This document shows positions 38,051-46,779 of a DNA stretch of 64,000 bases, piece after piece. A model generated the notes under the pieces. That model was not told where the DNA came from. It saw nothing but the letters and a program-made list of their open reading frames with translations, and ran no database searches. A program made the translations under genes and the position numbers. This DNA comes from Antrihabitans stalagmiti (lineage in GTDB: Bacteria > Actinomycetota > Actinomycetes > Mycobacteriales > Mycobacteriaceae). Where the stretch lies: positions 283,958 through 347,957 of the forward strand of contig NZ_JAEMNV010000008.1 of assembly GCF_016482825.1 (NCBI RefSeq), in the 5' to 3' direction. Position 1 is the first letter of the stretch, and every line of letters begins with the position of its first letter.

Positions 38051-38081
38051 TTGACCTCGAGTCCACTCGAGGCTTTACGTT
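38051..38081 (+). promoter_or_regulatory. SoxR box inside a 19-bp-spacer promoter
   Basis: CCTCGAGT-CC-ACTCGAGG at 38055-38072 is a perfect 18-bp dyad and differs from the SoxR consensus CCTCAAGTTAACTTGAGG mainly by A-to-G changes in the arms. It overlaps a -35 TTGACC (38051-38056) and precedes a -10 TACGTT (38076-38081) with the over-long 19-bp spacer expected of MerR-type promoters. The ATG at 38089 is seven bases past the -10, so the mRNA is probably leaderless. Confidence 0.85.
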
Positions 38082-38088
38082 CGATTCC

Positions 38089-39498
38089 ATGACAAGAACA
38101 ACGTCCGATGCCTCCGTGGCCCCACCAGCCGGAACCTGGCGCGAACTCGTTACGGGCCGCTACGCGCCCGTGGCGGCAGTGCTCGCAGGCGGCGTCCTGC
38201 TCGAAGCAAGCAACGTCTACATCACCACCAGTCTGCTGCCGACGATCGTCGCCGACATCGGCGGCGAAGCGTACTACGCGTGGACGATGACGGCCTTCCT
38301 CGTCGCCTCGATCATGTCCGCGATGCTCGTCAGTCGTGTTCTGACCCAGCGTGGTTCGGTGACCTCGTACGTCCTCGCATTCGGTTTGTTCGCGGCGGGT
38401 TCGTTGATCTGCGCGGTGAGCCCGAACATCTTCGTGCTGCTCGTCGGGCGAGCCGTTCAAGGTCTCGGTGGCGGATTGCTTGCAGGGCTCGGCTACGCGC
38501 TGCTGCAACGTGCACTGCCGGAACGTCTGTGGGCGCGTGGCGCGGCGTTGGTATCGGCCATGTGGGGCGTCGGCAACGTGGTCGGGCCTCTCGCCGGCGG
38601 GTTGTTCGCACAGTTCGACGCCTGGCGCGGCGCCTTCGTCGCCCTTGTGATCGCCTGTGCCGTATTGATTTTCATGACGGTACGAGTCATCCCGCGCACA
38701 ACGACAGCACGATCGACGGCACCGGTCCCGTTCGGATCGCTCGTGCTGTTGACCGCGGCCGTCGGTGCGGTGAGCGTTGCGGGCATCGTGCCGCGCGGCG
38801 TTGCTACGGTCGCTGCCGTCCTCGTCGGGATCGGGTTGGGCGTGTGGTTCCTACGCCACGATCGACACGCACGGGGTTCGGTACTGCCTGCTGTTGCGTT
38901 CGACCGCGGATCACCGTTGCCGTGGGTCTACCTCACGGTCGGGGTCCTCGCGTTCGGGATCGGAACAGAGGCCTTCATCCCGTACTTCGGCCAGGAGATC
39001 GGCCACCTCGCGCCGTTGACGGCCGGATTCCTCGGCGCCGCAATATCGTTCGGCTGGTCCCTGACGCAGGTCGCCAGCGCGACGGCGACCAAGGCTCGCA
39101 CCGTACGACTGTTGACCGTTGCGGGGCCACTGGTGCTTGCCGTTGGCTTGGCGACCTATGGCGCCTTGACGGTTGCCGACCCCGGCACCTGGCTGATCGT
39201 CGGTTGGTTCGTGGCGTTGTTCGTGGCAGGGAGCGGAATCGGCACCGCATTCCCGCATCTCACGGTCAGCGCACTCGGCAGTGGTGGCACCGAGGAGGAG
39301 GGCGCGAAGGCCGCGTCGGGCATCAACACGGTCTTCATCATCGCCAGCGCGTTCAGCGCCGCACTTGCCGGAGTGCTGGTGAACCTCGGAGACACCGCTG
39401 TCCGTTCGGCGCATCTGCTGCTGTTCGCCTTCGCGATACTGACCATCGCGGGAATTGTCCCGGCGAGCAGGGCTGCAGCTGGCCGAATCAAGGCCTAA
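38089..39498 (+). CDS. MFS efflux transporter (DHA type), probable SoxR target
   Basis: Major facilitator protein of 469 aa with about 12-14 hydrophobic segments. The DHA motifs are visible: LGYALLQ-type segment, GRAVQGLGGGLLAG (motif C-like, glycine-rich) and GNVVGPLAGGLFAQFDAWRGAF. It likely exports redox-active or drug-like small molecules by proton antiport. The promoter carries a SoxR box and soxR is the gene before it, so the pair forms a local stress-response unit. Leaderless start at 38089 inferred from promoter spacing. Confidence 0.88.
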   Translation: MTRTTSDASVAPPAGTWRELVTGRYAPVAAVLAGGVLLEASNVYITTSLLPTIVADIGGEAYYAWTMTAFLVASIMSAMLVSRVLTQRGSVTSYVLAFGLFAAGSLICAVSPNIFVLLVGRAVQGLGGGLLAGLGYALLQRALPERLWARGAALVSAMWGVGNVVGPLAGGLFAQFDAWRGAFVALVIACAVLIFMTVRVIPRTTTARSTAPVPFGSLVLLTAAVGAVSVAGIVPRGVATVAAVLVGIGLGVWFLRHDRHARGSVLPAVAFDRGSPLPWVYLTVGVLAFGIGTEAFIPYFGQEIGHLAPLTAGFLGAAISFGWSLTQVASATATKARTVRLLTVAGPLVLAVGLATYGALTVADPGTWLIVGWFVALFVAGSGIGTAFPHLTVSALGSGGTEEEGAKAASGINTVFIIASAFSAALAGVLVNLGDTAVRSAHLLLFAFAILTIAGIVPASRAAAGRIKA

Positions 39499-40412
39499 CG
39501 CCGCAGCGCGCGCACGCCGAATGCAACAGCGACGGAACCGAATTGGACGATCGCAGACAAGCGCACCGCGCGCCGCAGGTCGGCCGCGGTCGGCGCCGGT
39601 CCGGAGCCGAGCATGGGACGCAGTTCGAGTCCGTGTCGGTACCGCGTCGGACCGCCGAGGGTGACGCCGAGCGCGCCGGCCGTAGACGCTTCGACGACGC
39701 CGGCATTCGGACTCGGATGTGCGCCGGCGCCCGCTCGCCAAGCTTGAACAACGGCCGCAGGTGATCCGCCGACAAGAGGCGCGGAGACGACGGTCAACAA
39801 CCCGGCAAGCCGAGCCGGGATCCAGTTCGCGACATCGTCGAGTCTCGCACTTGCCCAACCGAACTGCCGATAGCGCTCGTTGCGGTAACCGACCATCGCG
39901 TCGAGGGTGTTCACCGCCCGGTAGCCGAGCAAGCCTGGCGCCCCGGCGACAGCGCCCCAGAAGATCGGCGCAACCGTTGCGTCGGAGGTGTTTTCGGCGA
40001 TCGACTCGAGCGCGGCCCGCGCGAGACCCGCCGAGTCGAGCACCTCGGGATCGCGACCGCACAGCGACGGCAGCAACTCTCGCGCTCGGCCGAGATCGTC
40101 GGCCTCCAAGGCATCTGCCATCGCATTGCCAACTCGCACCAGCGATGTACCGCCGAGGACGGCCCAGGTCGAGATTGCAACCGCCGCAATGCCACCGCGC
40201 CGTAAAACGATTCCCACGGCGACCGCCGAACCGACGAGCGCCCCGGTGTACACGATTCCGGCAGCCCTGGCGTCACGGTAGACGCGGGGTTCCAATGCTG
40301 TTGCCGCAGTGCCGAAACCCGCGACGGGATGAAACCGCCGCGGGTCACCGAACCTGCGATCGGCGCCGTAGCCGAGTGCAAGCCCGATGGCCGCGGCGGT
40401 TCCCTTGTTCAT
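39495..40412 (-). CDS. cobD: adenosylcobinamide-phosphate synthase CobD/CbiB
   Basis: A 305-residue membrane protein that joins aminopropanol (or its phosphate) to cobyrate in cobalamin synthesis. Seen: YGADRRFGDPRRFHPVAGFG, RDPEVLDSAGLARAALESIAENTSD with the conserved SIAENTSD, VNTLDAMVGYRNERYRQFGWASARLDDVANWIPARL, and HPSPNAGVVEAS. These are the CbiB hallmarks. About five hydrophobic segments. ATG 40412; the longer open frame upstream lacks homology. Its stop overlaps the end of the MFS gene by four bases in the convergent orientation. Confidence 0.95.
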   Translation of the reverse strand: MNKGTAAAIGLALGYGADRRFGDPRRFHPVAGFGTAATALEPRVYRDARAAGIVYTGALVGSAVAVGIVLRRGGIAAVAISTWAVLGGTSLVRVGNAMADALEADDLGRARELLPSLCGRDPEVLDSAGLARAALESIAENTSDATVAPIFWGAVAGAPGLLGYRAVNTLDAMVGYRNERYRQFGWASARLDDVANWIPARLAGLLTVVSAPLVGGSPAAVVQAWRAGAGAHPSPNAGVVEASTAGALGVTLGGPTRYRHGLELRPMLGSGPAPTAADLRRAVRLSAIVQFGSVAVAFGVRALRR

Positions 40413-40450
40413 GCAGCCGAGGTTACGGTCCCCTTCGATAATCCCGTGCG

Positions 40451-41527
40451 TCAGGCCGCGACGACCGCATCCCCGAGCAGGCGACCGTCGTGTGCCGACA
40501 GGCCGTGTGCCAGCGCCGGATCGTTGGCACACGCCTTGCGCCAGCCGCGGTCGGCGAGTGCGACGACGTACGGCAACGTTGCGTTGGTGAGCGCGTAGGT
40601 CGACGTGTTGGGCACGGCGCCGGGCATGTTCGCCACGCAGTAGAAGACCGAGTCGGCGACGCGGTAGGTCGGGTCGCTGTGTGTGGTCGGCCGCGATGCT
40701 TCGAAGCAACCGCCCTGATCGATGGCGACGTCGACGAGTACCGAGCCGGGCTTCATCTGTGCGACGAGTTCGTTGGAGACGAGCTTGGGTGCCTTCGCGC
40801 CGGGTACCAGCACTGCGCCGATCACGAGGTCGGCCTCGCGCACCGCGCGCTCCAATTCGAACTTGTTGGAGACGACAGTTGTGACGCGACCGTCGAACAG
40901 TGCGTCGACCGCCCGCAACCGAGCGATGTTCAGGTCGAGCATCGTGACCTGCGCGCCCATGCCGACGGCGATCGTCGCGGCGTTCGTGCCTGCGACACCT
41001 GCGCCGATGACAACGACACTTGCGGGACGAACACCGGGGACGCCACCGATGAGGACGCCGGCGCCGCCGCCCGCCTTCATGAGGTGGTACGCACCGGCCT
41101 GCACGGAGAGTCGGCCGGCGACCTCACTCATGGGTGCAAGCAACGGCAGCGAACCGTCGGCGGCCTGCACCATCTCGTAGGCGATGGCCGTTGTGCCGGA
41201 CTGCAGGATCGCGTCGGTGCATGCCTGCGAAGCAGCGAGGTGCAGGTAGGTGAACAGCACCTGGTCGCGGCGCAGACGCGAATACTCCTCCGCGATCGGC
41301 TCTTTGACCTTGAGCAGCAGTTCGGCCTCGGCCCAGACGCGCTCGACGTCGGACTCGATATGGGCGCCGACAGCCTCGTAGGCTGCGTCGTCGAATCCCG
41401 ATCCGACACCTGCGCCTGCTTCGATCACGACGTCGTGGCCGTGTTCGACGAGTTCGTGTGCCCCAGCCGGTGTCAGGGCTACGCGGTACTCGTGATCCTT
41501 GACTTCGCGGGGTACTCCGACCTTCAT
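40451..41527 (-). CDS. ald: alanine dehydrogenase
   Basis: NAD-dependent enzyme of 358 aa interconverting alanine with pyruvate and ammonia. MKVGVPREVKDHEYRVALTP opens the protein. KVKEP and LFTYLHLA carry the catalytic Lys and His, VIGAGVAGTNAA is the NAD loop, and VDVAIDQGGC plus ANMPGAVPNTSTYALTNATLPY are diagnostic. Slightly shorter than the mycobacterial Ald (371), by a trimmed C-terminus. ATG 41527 with AAGGAG nearby. Divergent from a Lrp-type gene that is the likely activator AldR. Confidence 0.95.
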   Translation of the reverse strand: MKVGVPREVKDHEYRVALTPAGAHELVEHGHDVVIEAGAGVGSGFDDAAYEAVGAHIESDVERVWAEAELLLKVKEPIAEEYSRLRRDQVLFTYLHLAASQACTDAILQSGTTAIAYEMVQAADGSLPLLAPMSEVAGRLSVQAGAYHLMKAGGGAGVLIGGVPGVRPASVVVIGAGVAGTNAATIAVGMGAQVTMLDLNIARLRAVDALFDGRVTTVVSNKFELERAVREADLVIGAVLVPGAKAPKLVSNELVAQMKPGSVLVDVAIDQGGCFEASRPTTHSDPTYRVADSVFYCVANMPGAVPNTSTYALTNATLPYVVALADRGWRKACANDPALAHGLSAHDGRLLGDAVVAA

Positions 41528-41649
41528 TTTTAACTCCTTGGGTTCGTGACCTTGTGGGGTGAACGAGAACTCGTCGCCGTCGAATACAAGTGTGAAGAAC
41601 ATTCGGAGTAATTGGAATAGTGCTGTATATGATTCTGTAGACTGTCGAA
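41528..41649. promoter_or_regulatory. ald-aldR divergent control region
   Basis: The 122 bases between the two starts are unusually AT-rich for this genome in the half nearer aldR (about 41600-41640), as expected for Lrp/AsnC binding and wrapping. TAGACT at 41638-41643 sits seven bases from the aldR ATG and could be a -10 of a leaderless transcript. AAGGAG near 41535 serves ald on the minus strand. Individual AldR sites could not be defined by eye. Confidence 0.4.
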
Positions 41650-42156
41650 ATGTCGCCTGAATATTCACCTACGGCCCCCCGCAGCGCGGTCTCACCGAAC
41701 GATCTTCGACCGGCGGCCCTCGACGACGTGGACCAGATCCTCGTCGACGCGCTGCGGCGCGATGCGCGGATGCCCAACAACGCACTTGCGGCACTGGCGG
41801 GCATCGCGCCGTCGACTGCTCTCGGGCGGGTGCGCTCGCTGATCGAACGCGGAGTGATCCGCGGCTTTCACGCCGACATCGACCCGCGTGCACTCGGCCG
41901 CGGACTGGAGGCGTTGATCTCGGTCCGCCTGCAGGCGCACGCACGCAAGCACGAGGCCTTCACCCGCCGCATCGCGAAGCTGCAGGAGGTCGTCGACATC
42001 TACTTCATCGCGGGCGCGAACGACTACCTGCTGCACATTGCTGTGCTCGACGCACATTCGCTGCGCGACTTCGTCATCGAACACCTCGGCGCGGATCCGG
42101 AGGTCGCAGGAACCGAGACCACCCTCATCTTCGAACACCTGCGACCCCGGCCATGA
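41650..42156 (+). CDS. aldR: Lrp/AsnC-family regulator, probable AldR
   Basis: A protein of 168 aa: helix-turn-helix (DDVDQILVDALRRDARMPNNALAALAGIAPSTALGRVRSLIERGVI) and a C-terminal RAM/AsnC ligand-binding domain (EVVDIYFIAGANDYLLHIAV). Amino-acid-responsive regulators of this type sit divergently from ald in mycobacteria and activate it in the presence of alanine. The pairing here is the same, so the name follows context. An N-terminal extension of about 22 residues precedes the HTH. Confidence 0.88.
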   Translation: MSPEYSPTAPRSAVSPNDLRPAALDDVDQILVDALRRDARMPNNALAALAGIAPSTALGRVRSLIERGVIRGFHADIDPRALGRGLEALISVRLQAHARKHEAFTRRIAKLQEVVDIYFIAGANDYLLHIAVLDAHSLRDFVIEHLGADPEVAGTETTLIFEHLRPRP

Positions 42157-42189
42157 GGCGTCTGCGAGAAGGTGTGCAAACCTGATGCC

Positions 42190-42708
42190 ATGAAAATACA
42201 ACTCGGCGACGACGCGCCGGATGTCGACGACACCGCCTGGATCGCACCTAACGCGACCGTGATCGGCAAGGTCCGCCTCGATGCCGAGGTCAGCATCTGG
42301 TACGGCGCCGTGGTCCGTGCCGACCTCGAAACGATCACCATCGGCGCGAAGACCAACATTCAGGACGGCTGCGCGCTGCACTCCGATCCAGGCTTTCCGC
42401 TTGTCGTCGGATCCGGTGTATCGGTCGGGCACAACGCGATCCTGCACGGCTGCACGATCGGCGACGACGTCCTTGTCGGCATGGGGGCCACCATCCTCAA
42501 CGGTGCGAAAATCGGTGCCGGCACCTTGATCGGCGCGAACGCGCTTGTGCCTGAAGGCGCCGACATCCCGCCCGGCTCCCTCGTCGCCGGCCTGCCCGCC
42601 AAGGTGCGTCGCGAACTGAGCGAAGCCGAGGGTAATCACATCAAGCTCAACGCTGCTGTGTACCTGCACAACAAGTCGATCCACGAGGGCGGCCGCGAAA
42701 TCCGATGA
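42190..42708 (+). CDS. gamma-class carbonic anhydrase family protein
   Basis: Left-handed beta-helix (hexapeptide repeat) protein of 172 aa. The three metal His are visible in LHSDP, GHNAILHG and the spacing between them, with WYGAVVRADLETITIG and TNIQDGCALH typical of the gamma-CA/YrdA group. Activity varies within the family; it may be a carbonic anhydrase or an inactive relative. ATG 42190 is preferred; GTG 42172 is an in-frame alternative. The stop overlaps the histidine kinase start (ATGA), an unusual coupling. Confidence 0.9.
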   Translation: MKIQLGDDAPDVDDTAWIAPNATVIGKVRLDAEVSIWYGAVVRADLETITIGAKTNIQDGCALHSDPGFPLVVGSGVSVGHNAILHGCTIGDDVLVGMGATILNGAKIGAGTLIGANALVPEGADIPPGSLVAGLPAKVRRELSEAEGNHIKLNAAVYLHNKSIHEGGREIR

Positions 42709-43835
42709 CGATGCAACGTCGCGTGGCACCGTATGTGCGCTTCGCGCCGTTGCTCTTGGTGCCTCCGACGCTGTTGGCGAGCACCTTCCCCGGCGAATAC
42801 CGGGTGCCGCTGAGCTATTGGCTGCTTGCCATGGCGGCAGCCGCGGTATTCGCCGTCGGGGACCGCTGGCCTTTCGCCGTCTCGATCGTGTTGTCGGCCT
42901 TGGCCGTTCCGATGTTCGCCGAGCAGGTGTGGAGCATCGCCGAATTGGTGCCCTACCTCGGCGCCGTCGCCCTTGCCGAGGTGGCGATGCGAAGTGCCCG
43001 CCACCTCGTCGTCGCCGCTGCGGCGGTCGCGTGGACGGCGGCGGTGCTGGTCGGCGTCTGGCTCGACAACCACGACAGCTTCTGGCGCGCTGCGACCGCG
43101 ATCACCACGGTTGCGGTTGTTGCCATCCCGCTGCTGCTCGGTCTGTATCTCCGCTCGCAACGCGTCCTTGCCGCGACCTATCGCGCGCTGGCTGCCGATG
43201 CCGAATCCCGTACGCGCAGTGCGGAACGGGCAGCGCTCGCCCGCGAACTGCACGATCTGGTGGCACATCACATGGCGTCGATCGTCCTGCGGATCGGCGT
43301 CGCAGAACACGTTCTCGGTGGTGCCGATCCGCGGGTCGTCGCTGTTCTCGACGACGTCCACCGCACAGCGTCCGGGGCGTTGACCGATATCCGGCGGCTA
43401 CTTGTCGCGCTGCGGGACCCCGACCTCAGCACCGTCACCCTTGTCGATCCGGATTCGGTGGCTGTCGAGATTCGCGCGGCGATCGAACGAACGCGTGCAG
43501 CGGGCTTCGTCGTCACCGAGGAATTCGGTGCCGACATAGGCGCACTCGACGCCATCGGCAGACTGACGCTCGTCCGTGTCGTGCAGGAGGCGCTGACCAA
43601 TGTGATGAAGCATGCGCCACCGGGATCACGTGCCCAGGTATCGATCGGACGTGAGGGCTTGAAGACCACCCTGAGGATCGTGTCGACAACGGCACCAACG
43701 CAGTCGACGACGCCGGGGCACGGAGTCGTCGGGATGTCGGAGCGTGTCGAACTTGCCGGTGGCGAGCTTAGGGTCGGACCGACGAGCGATGGTTGGGAAG
43801 TTGTCGGCTGGCTACCTCAGGAGGCGGCGCCGTGA
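42705..43835 (+). CDS. two-component sensor histidine kinase (NarL/HisKA_3 type)
   Basis: A 376-residue kinase with four to five membrane segments in the first 150 residues and no sizeable extracellular domain, so it probably senses through the membrane. The dimerisation/phosphoacceptor motif ALARELHDLVAHHMAS carries His183, and the ATPase domain ends with GHGVVGMSERVELAGGEL. It lacks an obvious N-box Asn in the canonical HExxxN form: the equivalent is VQEALTNVMKHA, which is the HisKA_3 version. Overlaps the gamma-CA gene and the response regulator (GTGA). Confidence 0.93.
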   Translation: MTMQRRVAPYVRFAPLLLVPPTLLASTFPGEYRVPLSYWLLAMAAAAVFAVGDRWPFAVSIVLSALAVPMFAEQVWSIAELVPYLGAVALAEVAMRSARHLVVAAAAVAWTAAVLVGVWLDNHDSFWRAATAITTVAVVAIPLLLGLYLRSQRVLAATYRALAADAESRTRSAERAALARELHDLVAHHMASIVLRIGVAEHVLGGADPRVVAVLDDVHRTASGALTDIRRLLVALRDPDLSTVTLVDPDSVAVEIRAAIERTRAAGFVVTEEFGADIGALDAIGRLTLVRVVQEALTNVMKHAPPGSRAQVSIGREGLKTTLRIVSTTAPTQSTTPGHGVVGMSERVELAGGELRVGPTSDGWEVVGWLPQEAAP

Positions 43836-44464
43836 TCAGGCTTGTGATCGTCGACGATCAACGTTTGGTTCGGGCAGGGCTTCGGATGCTGTGCGAGTCC
43901 ACCGACGACATCGAGGTAGTTGGCGAAGGTGCCAACGGCATCGATGCCATCCGACTTGTGGCAGAACTCGCACCCGACGTCGTACTGATGGATTTGCGGA
44001 TGCCCGGCTTGGACGGTGTGGAAGCGACGAGGCAGATAGCGGCCTCGCACTCGGATTCGAAAGTACTGGTACTCACAACGTTCGACGACGACGATCACCT
44101 CTACCCCGCTCTTGGCGCCGGCGCAGCGGGGTTTCTCTTGAAGGACACCGCGCCTGCCGATCTGCTGGACGCGATCAGACGGGTCGTCGACGGCGATATG
44201 CACTTCTCCCCCGCCCTGTTGCACCGCCTGGTGGGTCGGGCGCTGACTGCGACGGCCGATGACGACCGGGGTGGCACCGACATCACCTTCACTGCTCGCG
44301 AATCCGAGGTTCTTGCCCTCGTCGGCGAAGGACTGAGTAACCAGGAGATCTCCGACCGTTTGCACCTCGGCGTCACCACTGTGAAGACGCATGTCTCCAA
44401 CCTGATGGAGAAGTCGGGCTGCAACAACCGCGTTCGACTGGCGGTCTTCTCACTACGTCGCTAA
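43832..44464 (+). CDS. LuxR/NarL-family response regulator
   Basis: Regulator (210 aa): receiver with acidic pocket VDD at 8-9, phosphorylated Asp54 in VLMDLRMPG, Thr and Lys (VLTTF, LLKD), then a LuxR-type HTH (LTARESEVLALVGEGLSNQEISDRLHLG-like) at about 145-205. GTG 43832 overlaps the kinase stop. Cognate partner of the kinase; its targets are unknown, though the neighbouring gamma-CA gene is in the same unit and the convergent multicopper oxidase is next. Confidence 0.93.
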   Translation: MIRLVIVDDQRLVRAGLRMLCESTDDIEVVGEGANGIDAIRLVAELAPDVVLMDLRMPGLDGVEATRQIAASHSDSKVLVLTTFDDDDHLYPALGAGAAGFLLKDTAPADLLDAIRRVVDGDMHFSPALLHRLVGRALTATADDDRGGTDITFTARESEVLALVGEGLSNQEISDRLHLGVTTVKTHVSNLMEKSGCNNRVRLAVFSLRR

Positions 44465-45999
44465 TGGTGCATGCCAGACATCCCGGGCATGTCCATATCC
44501 ATCGGCATATCCATCGGCATGTCCATCGTCATGGGCTCCGCCTTCTGCCCCGGTGCGAGAACCAGGAACTGGCCCATCATGCCTTTGTCCTCGTGCAGCA
44601 GCAGATGGCAGTGATACATGTACGGGAAGGTGGGGTCGGTGTATTCGCTGAAGCGCAGCGCAAGCCGAATCCGTTGTCCCGGTGGCGTATAGACGGTGTC
44701 CTTCCACCCGGCCAGCGCGGGCGGTGGTGGCGAGCCGTCGATATCGAGGATCTGGAACTGAGTGTCGTGGACGTGAAAGTTGTGCGGCCAGTTGTCCTTG
44801 TTGTGGACGGTCCACACTTCGGTGGTGTCGACGGTCGGAGTGAAGTCGATGCGGTTCATGTCCATCCGGACGCCGTTGATCATGAACCACTGCAGAACGA
44901 ACTCTCGATTCACAACCGCAGCAGCACTGTTCGGCGCATCGATCGTTGCGAGCGTCGCAGGCAGAGGCAGAGATCCTACGAGCCGTGCCGCCGAACGCAA
45001 CTCCAGAATGTCGAAGCTGTCTGTCAGCCCGTATGCCGCTGCGTCGGATTGTTCGACGCCGCCGAAACGGTCGATCGGATACGACCGCAACATGGTCGTC
45101 TCCCCCGACTGCACCGCGACGACGATCTCGATCCGCTCCCCCGGACTGAGCTGAATCCGCTTGGCGGCGAACGGCTCCGTGAGTAGACCGCCGTCGCTGG
45201 CAATGACGTCGAAGTCACGATCGTCGGCGAATCCGAAGTTGTACAGCCGCCCCGACGAGCCGTTGAGCAGTCGCAACCGCACGAGTTCCGTCGACACCGA
45301 AAGATAGGCGCCGGCAATACCGTTGGTGACGATCGTGTCGCCGAGCAGGCCGACGTCGGTCGGGTCGGTGTCGTCGAGTTCGCCGTCGGAGGTGAACCGT
45401 CGGTCGGCGACGATCACCGGAAAGTCGTCGACGCCATACGAGTTGGGTAGGCCGAGAGCGTCGGACTCGTCGTCGTCGACGATGAACATTCCGGCCAGGC
45501 CCCGGTAGACGTGTTTCTCGGTCGAGCCGTGCGGATGTGGGTGATACCAGAGGGTCGCCGCGGGTTGCTTCACGGTCCAGGTCGGTTTCCAGGTCGCGCC
45601 TGCTTCGATCGTCTGATGTGGACCGCCGTCGAATTCGGCAGGAACGTGCATGCCGTGCCAGTGCACCGACGTCGGTTCGGGCAACGCGTTCTGGATGGTG
45701 AATGCCACCTGCTCGCCGCGTCGTGCCCGGATCGTCGGACCGAGTTGGCTGCCGTTGTATCCCCATGTTGCGGTGGTCTTTCCGGCAAGCATGCTCGAGT
45801 TGCCTGGTGCCGCAACAAGAGCGAACTGTCGCACCCCGGATGCGTCGACCACGGACTCGGCAAGCGGCGGCAGCGGCAGTGGCCGCATTCCCGTTTCCTT
45901 GGGCGTCGAACTGCCTTGCCCGAGAGCACATCCCGCGGCCGCGACGATAGGCGCGGCAGCCAGCCCGCGTAGGAACGTACGTCGAGACAGGGTGTTCAT
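44461..45999 (-). CDS. multicopper oxidase with Met/His-rich tail
   Basis: Three-cupredoxin oxidase of 512 aa, exported by Tat (RRTFLRG at the N-terminus) with a Cys in AAAGCALG that could be lipid-modified. Copper motifs: HWHGMH, YHPHPHGSTEKH, HNFHVHDTQF and HCHLLLHEDKGMMG, giving a full T1/T2/T3 set. The last about 25 residues are nearly all Asp, Met, Pro and His in a repeating DMPM pattern ending GMHH, a probable copper-binding tail. ATG 45999 lies after GAGGAG; another ATG is directly upstream. Likely oxidises Cu(I) or Mn/phenolic substrates; copper tolerance is the simplest reading. Confidence 0.9.
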   Translation of the reverse strand: MNTLSRRTFLRGLAAAPIVAAAGCALGQGSSTPKETGMRPLPLPPLAESVVDASGVRQFALVAAPGNSSMLAGKTTATWGYNGSQLGPTIRARRGEQVAFTIQNALPEPTSVHWHGMHVPAEFDGGPHQTIEAGATWKPTWTVKQPAATLWYHPHPHGSTEKHVYRGLAGMFIVDDDESDALGLPNSYGVDDFPVIVADRRFTSDGELDDTDPTDVGLLGDTIVTNGIAGAYLSVSTELVRLRLLNGSSGRLYNFGFADDRDFDVIASDGGLLTEPFAAKRIQLSPGERIEIVVAVQSGETTMLRSYPIDRFGGVEQSDAAAYGLTDSFDILELRSAARLVGSLPLPATLATIDAPNSAAAVVNREFVLQWFMINGVRMDMNRIDFTPTVDTTEVWTVHNKDNWPHNFHVHDTQFQILDIDGSPPPPALAGWKDTVYTPPGQRIRLALRFSEYTDPTFPYMYHCHLLLHEDKGMMGQFLVLAPGQKAEPMTMDMPMDMPMDMDMPGMSGMHH

Positions 46000-46137
46000 C
46001 ATTCTCCTCGTTGGGTGTCGGATTTCAGTCTTCGCGAGAGCGAATCCGGGCAACTCCACCCCGCGGCCGGACTTCGGCCACCGAATCTCCTCCCCACGGA
46101 CCTTGCGGAGACGGCAAGGCCGTGTTAGGCCCATCCC

Positions 46138-46779
46138 ATGAGCCCCGAGGTCGTCCACGCGAGCGTCGACGAGCTGATCACTCGAGCGAAGACGCTCGTC
46201 ATGCCGAGCCAACGCACGATCCTCGGCATCACCGGCGCACCGGGAGCGGGTAAGTCGACGCTGTGCGAGGCGCTGAGAGCTGCGCTCGGCTCCGATACCG
46301 CCGTGGTCGGGATGGACGGCTTCCACCTCGCGAACAGCGAGCTGCGCAGACTCGGGCGCGCGTCGCGGAAGGGCGCGCCGGATACGTTCGATGCGGCGGG
46401 GTATGCGGCACTCCTCGAGCGACTACGAACAGACGACGGCGTCGTCTACGCCCCACTGTTCGATCGCAGTCTCGAGGAATCGATCAATGCTGCGATTCCG
46501 ATTCCGGCCGACGCCAGGTTGATCCTGACCGAGGGCAACTACCTGCTCACGGACTCCGGCAGCTGGCCTCGGGCACGGGCAGCGATGGATCAGGTGTGGT
46601 TCCTCGAGCTGCCCGGCGGAACTCGTCGCCAGCGGCTTGTCGCGCGGCACGAGGCACACGGTCGGACTGCATCGGAGGCGGCCGAATGGGTCCGCGATGT
46701 CGACGAGCAGAATGCCGAACTGATCGAAAAGACCCGCTACCGCGCGGATGTTGTTGTCACGCTTGCAGACTCGTCCTGA
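46138..46779 (+). CDS. P-loop nucleoside/pantothenate-kinase-like protein
   Basis: A 213-residue kinase-like protein of the uridine kinase/pantothenate kinase superfamily (often called nucleoside/nucleotide kinase or FrcK-like). Walker A GAPGAGKST at 33-41, VVGMDGFHLANSELRRLG containing the DGFH motif, VYAPLFDRSLEESI, and LTEGNYLL. The substrate is unknown (sugar or nucleoside). Its 3' end overlaps the convergent MFS gene by 43 bp. Confidence 0.83.
   Translation: MSPEVVHASVDELITRAKTLVMPSQRTILGITGAPGAGKSTLCEALRAALGSDTAVVGMDGFHLANSELRRLGRASRKGAPDTFDAAGYAALLERLRTDDGVVYAPLFDRSLEESINAAIPIPADARLILTEGNYLLTDSGSWPRARAAMDQVWFLELPGGTRRQRLVARHEAHGRTASEAAEWVRDVDEQNAELIEKTRYRADVVVTLADSS

Noticed and set aside
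38280..39764. 494-codon frame overlapping the MFS pump
   Set aside because: Arg-rich shadow in another frame of the same strand; the MFS frame is clearly the coding one.
39495..40412. Cobalamin riboswitch near cobD
   Set aside because: The B12-box sequence is not visible in the region upstream of the start.
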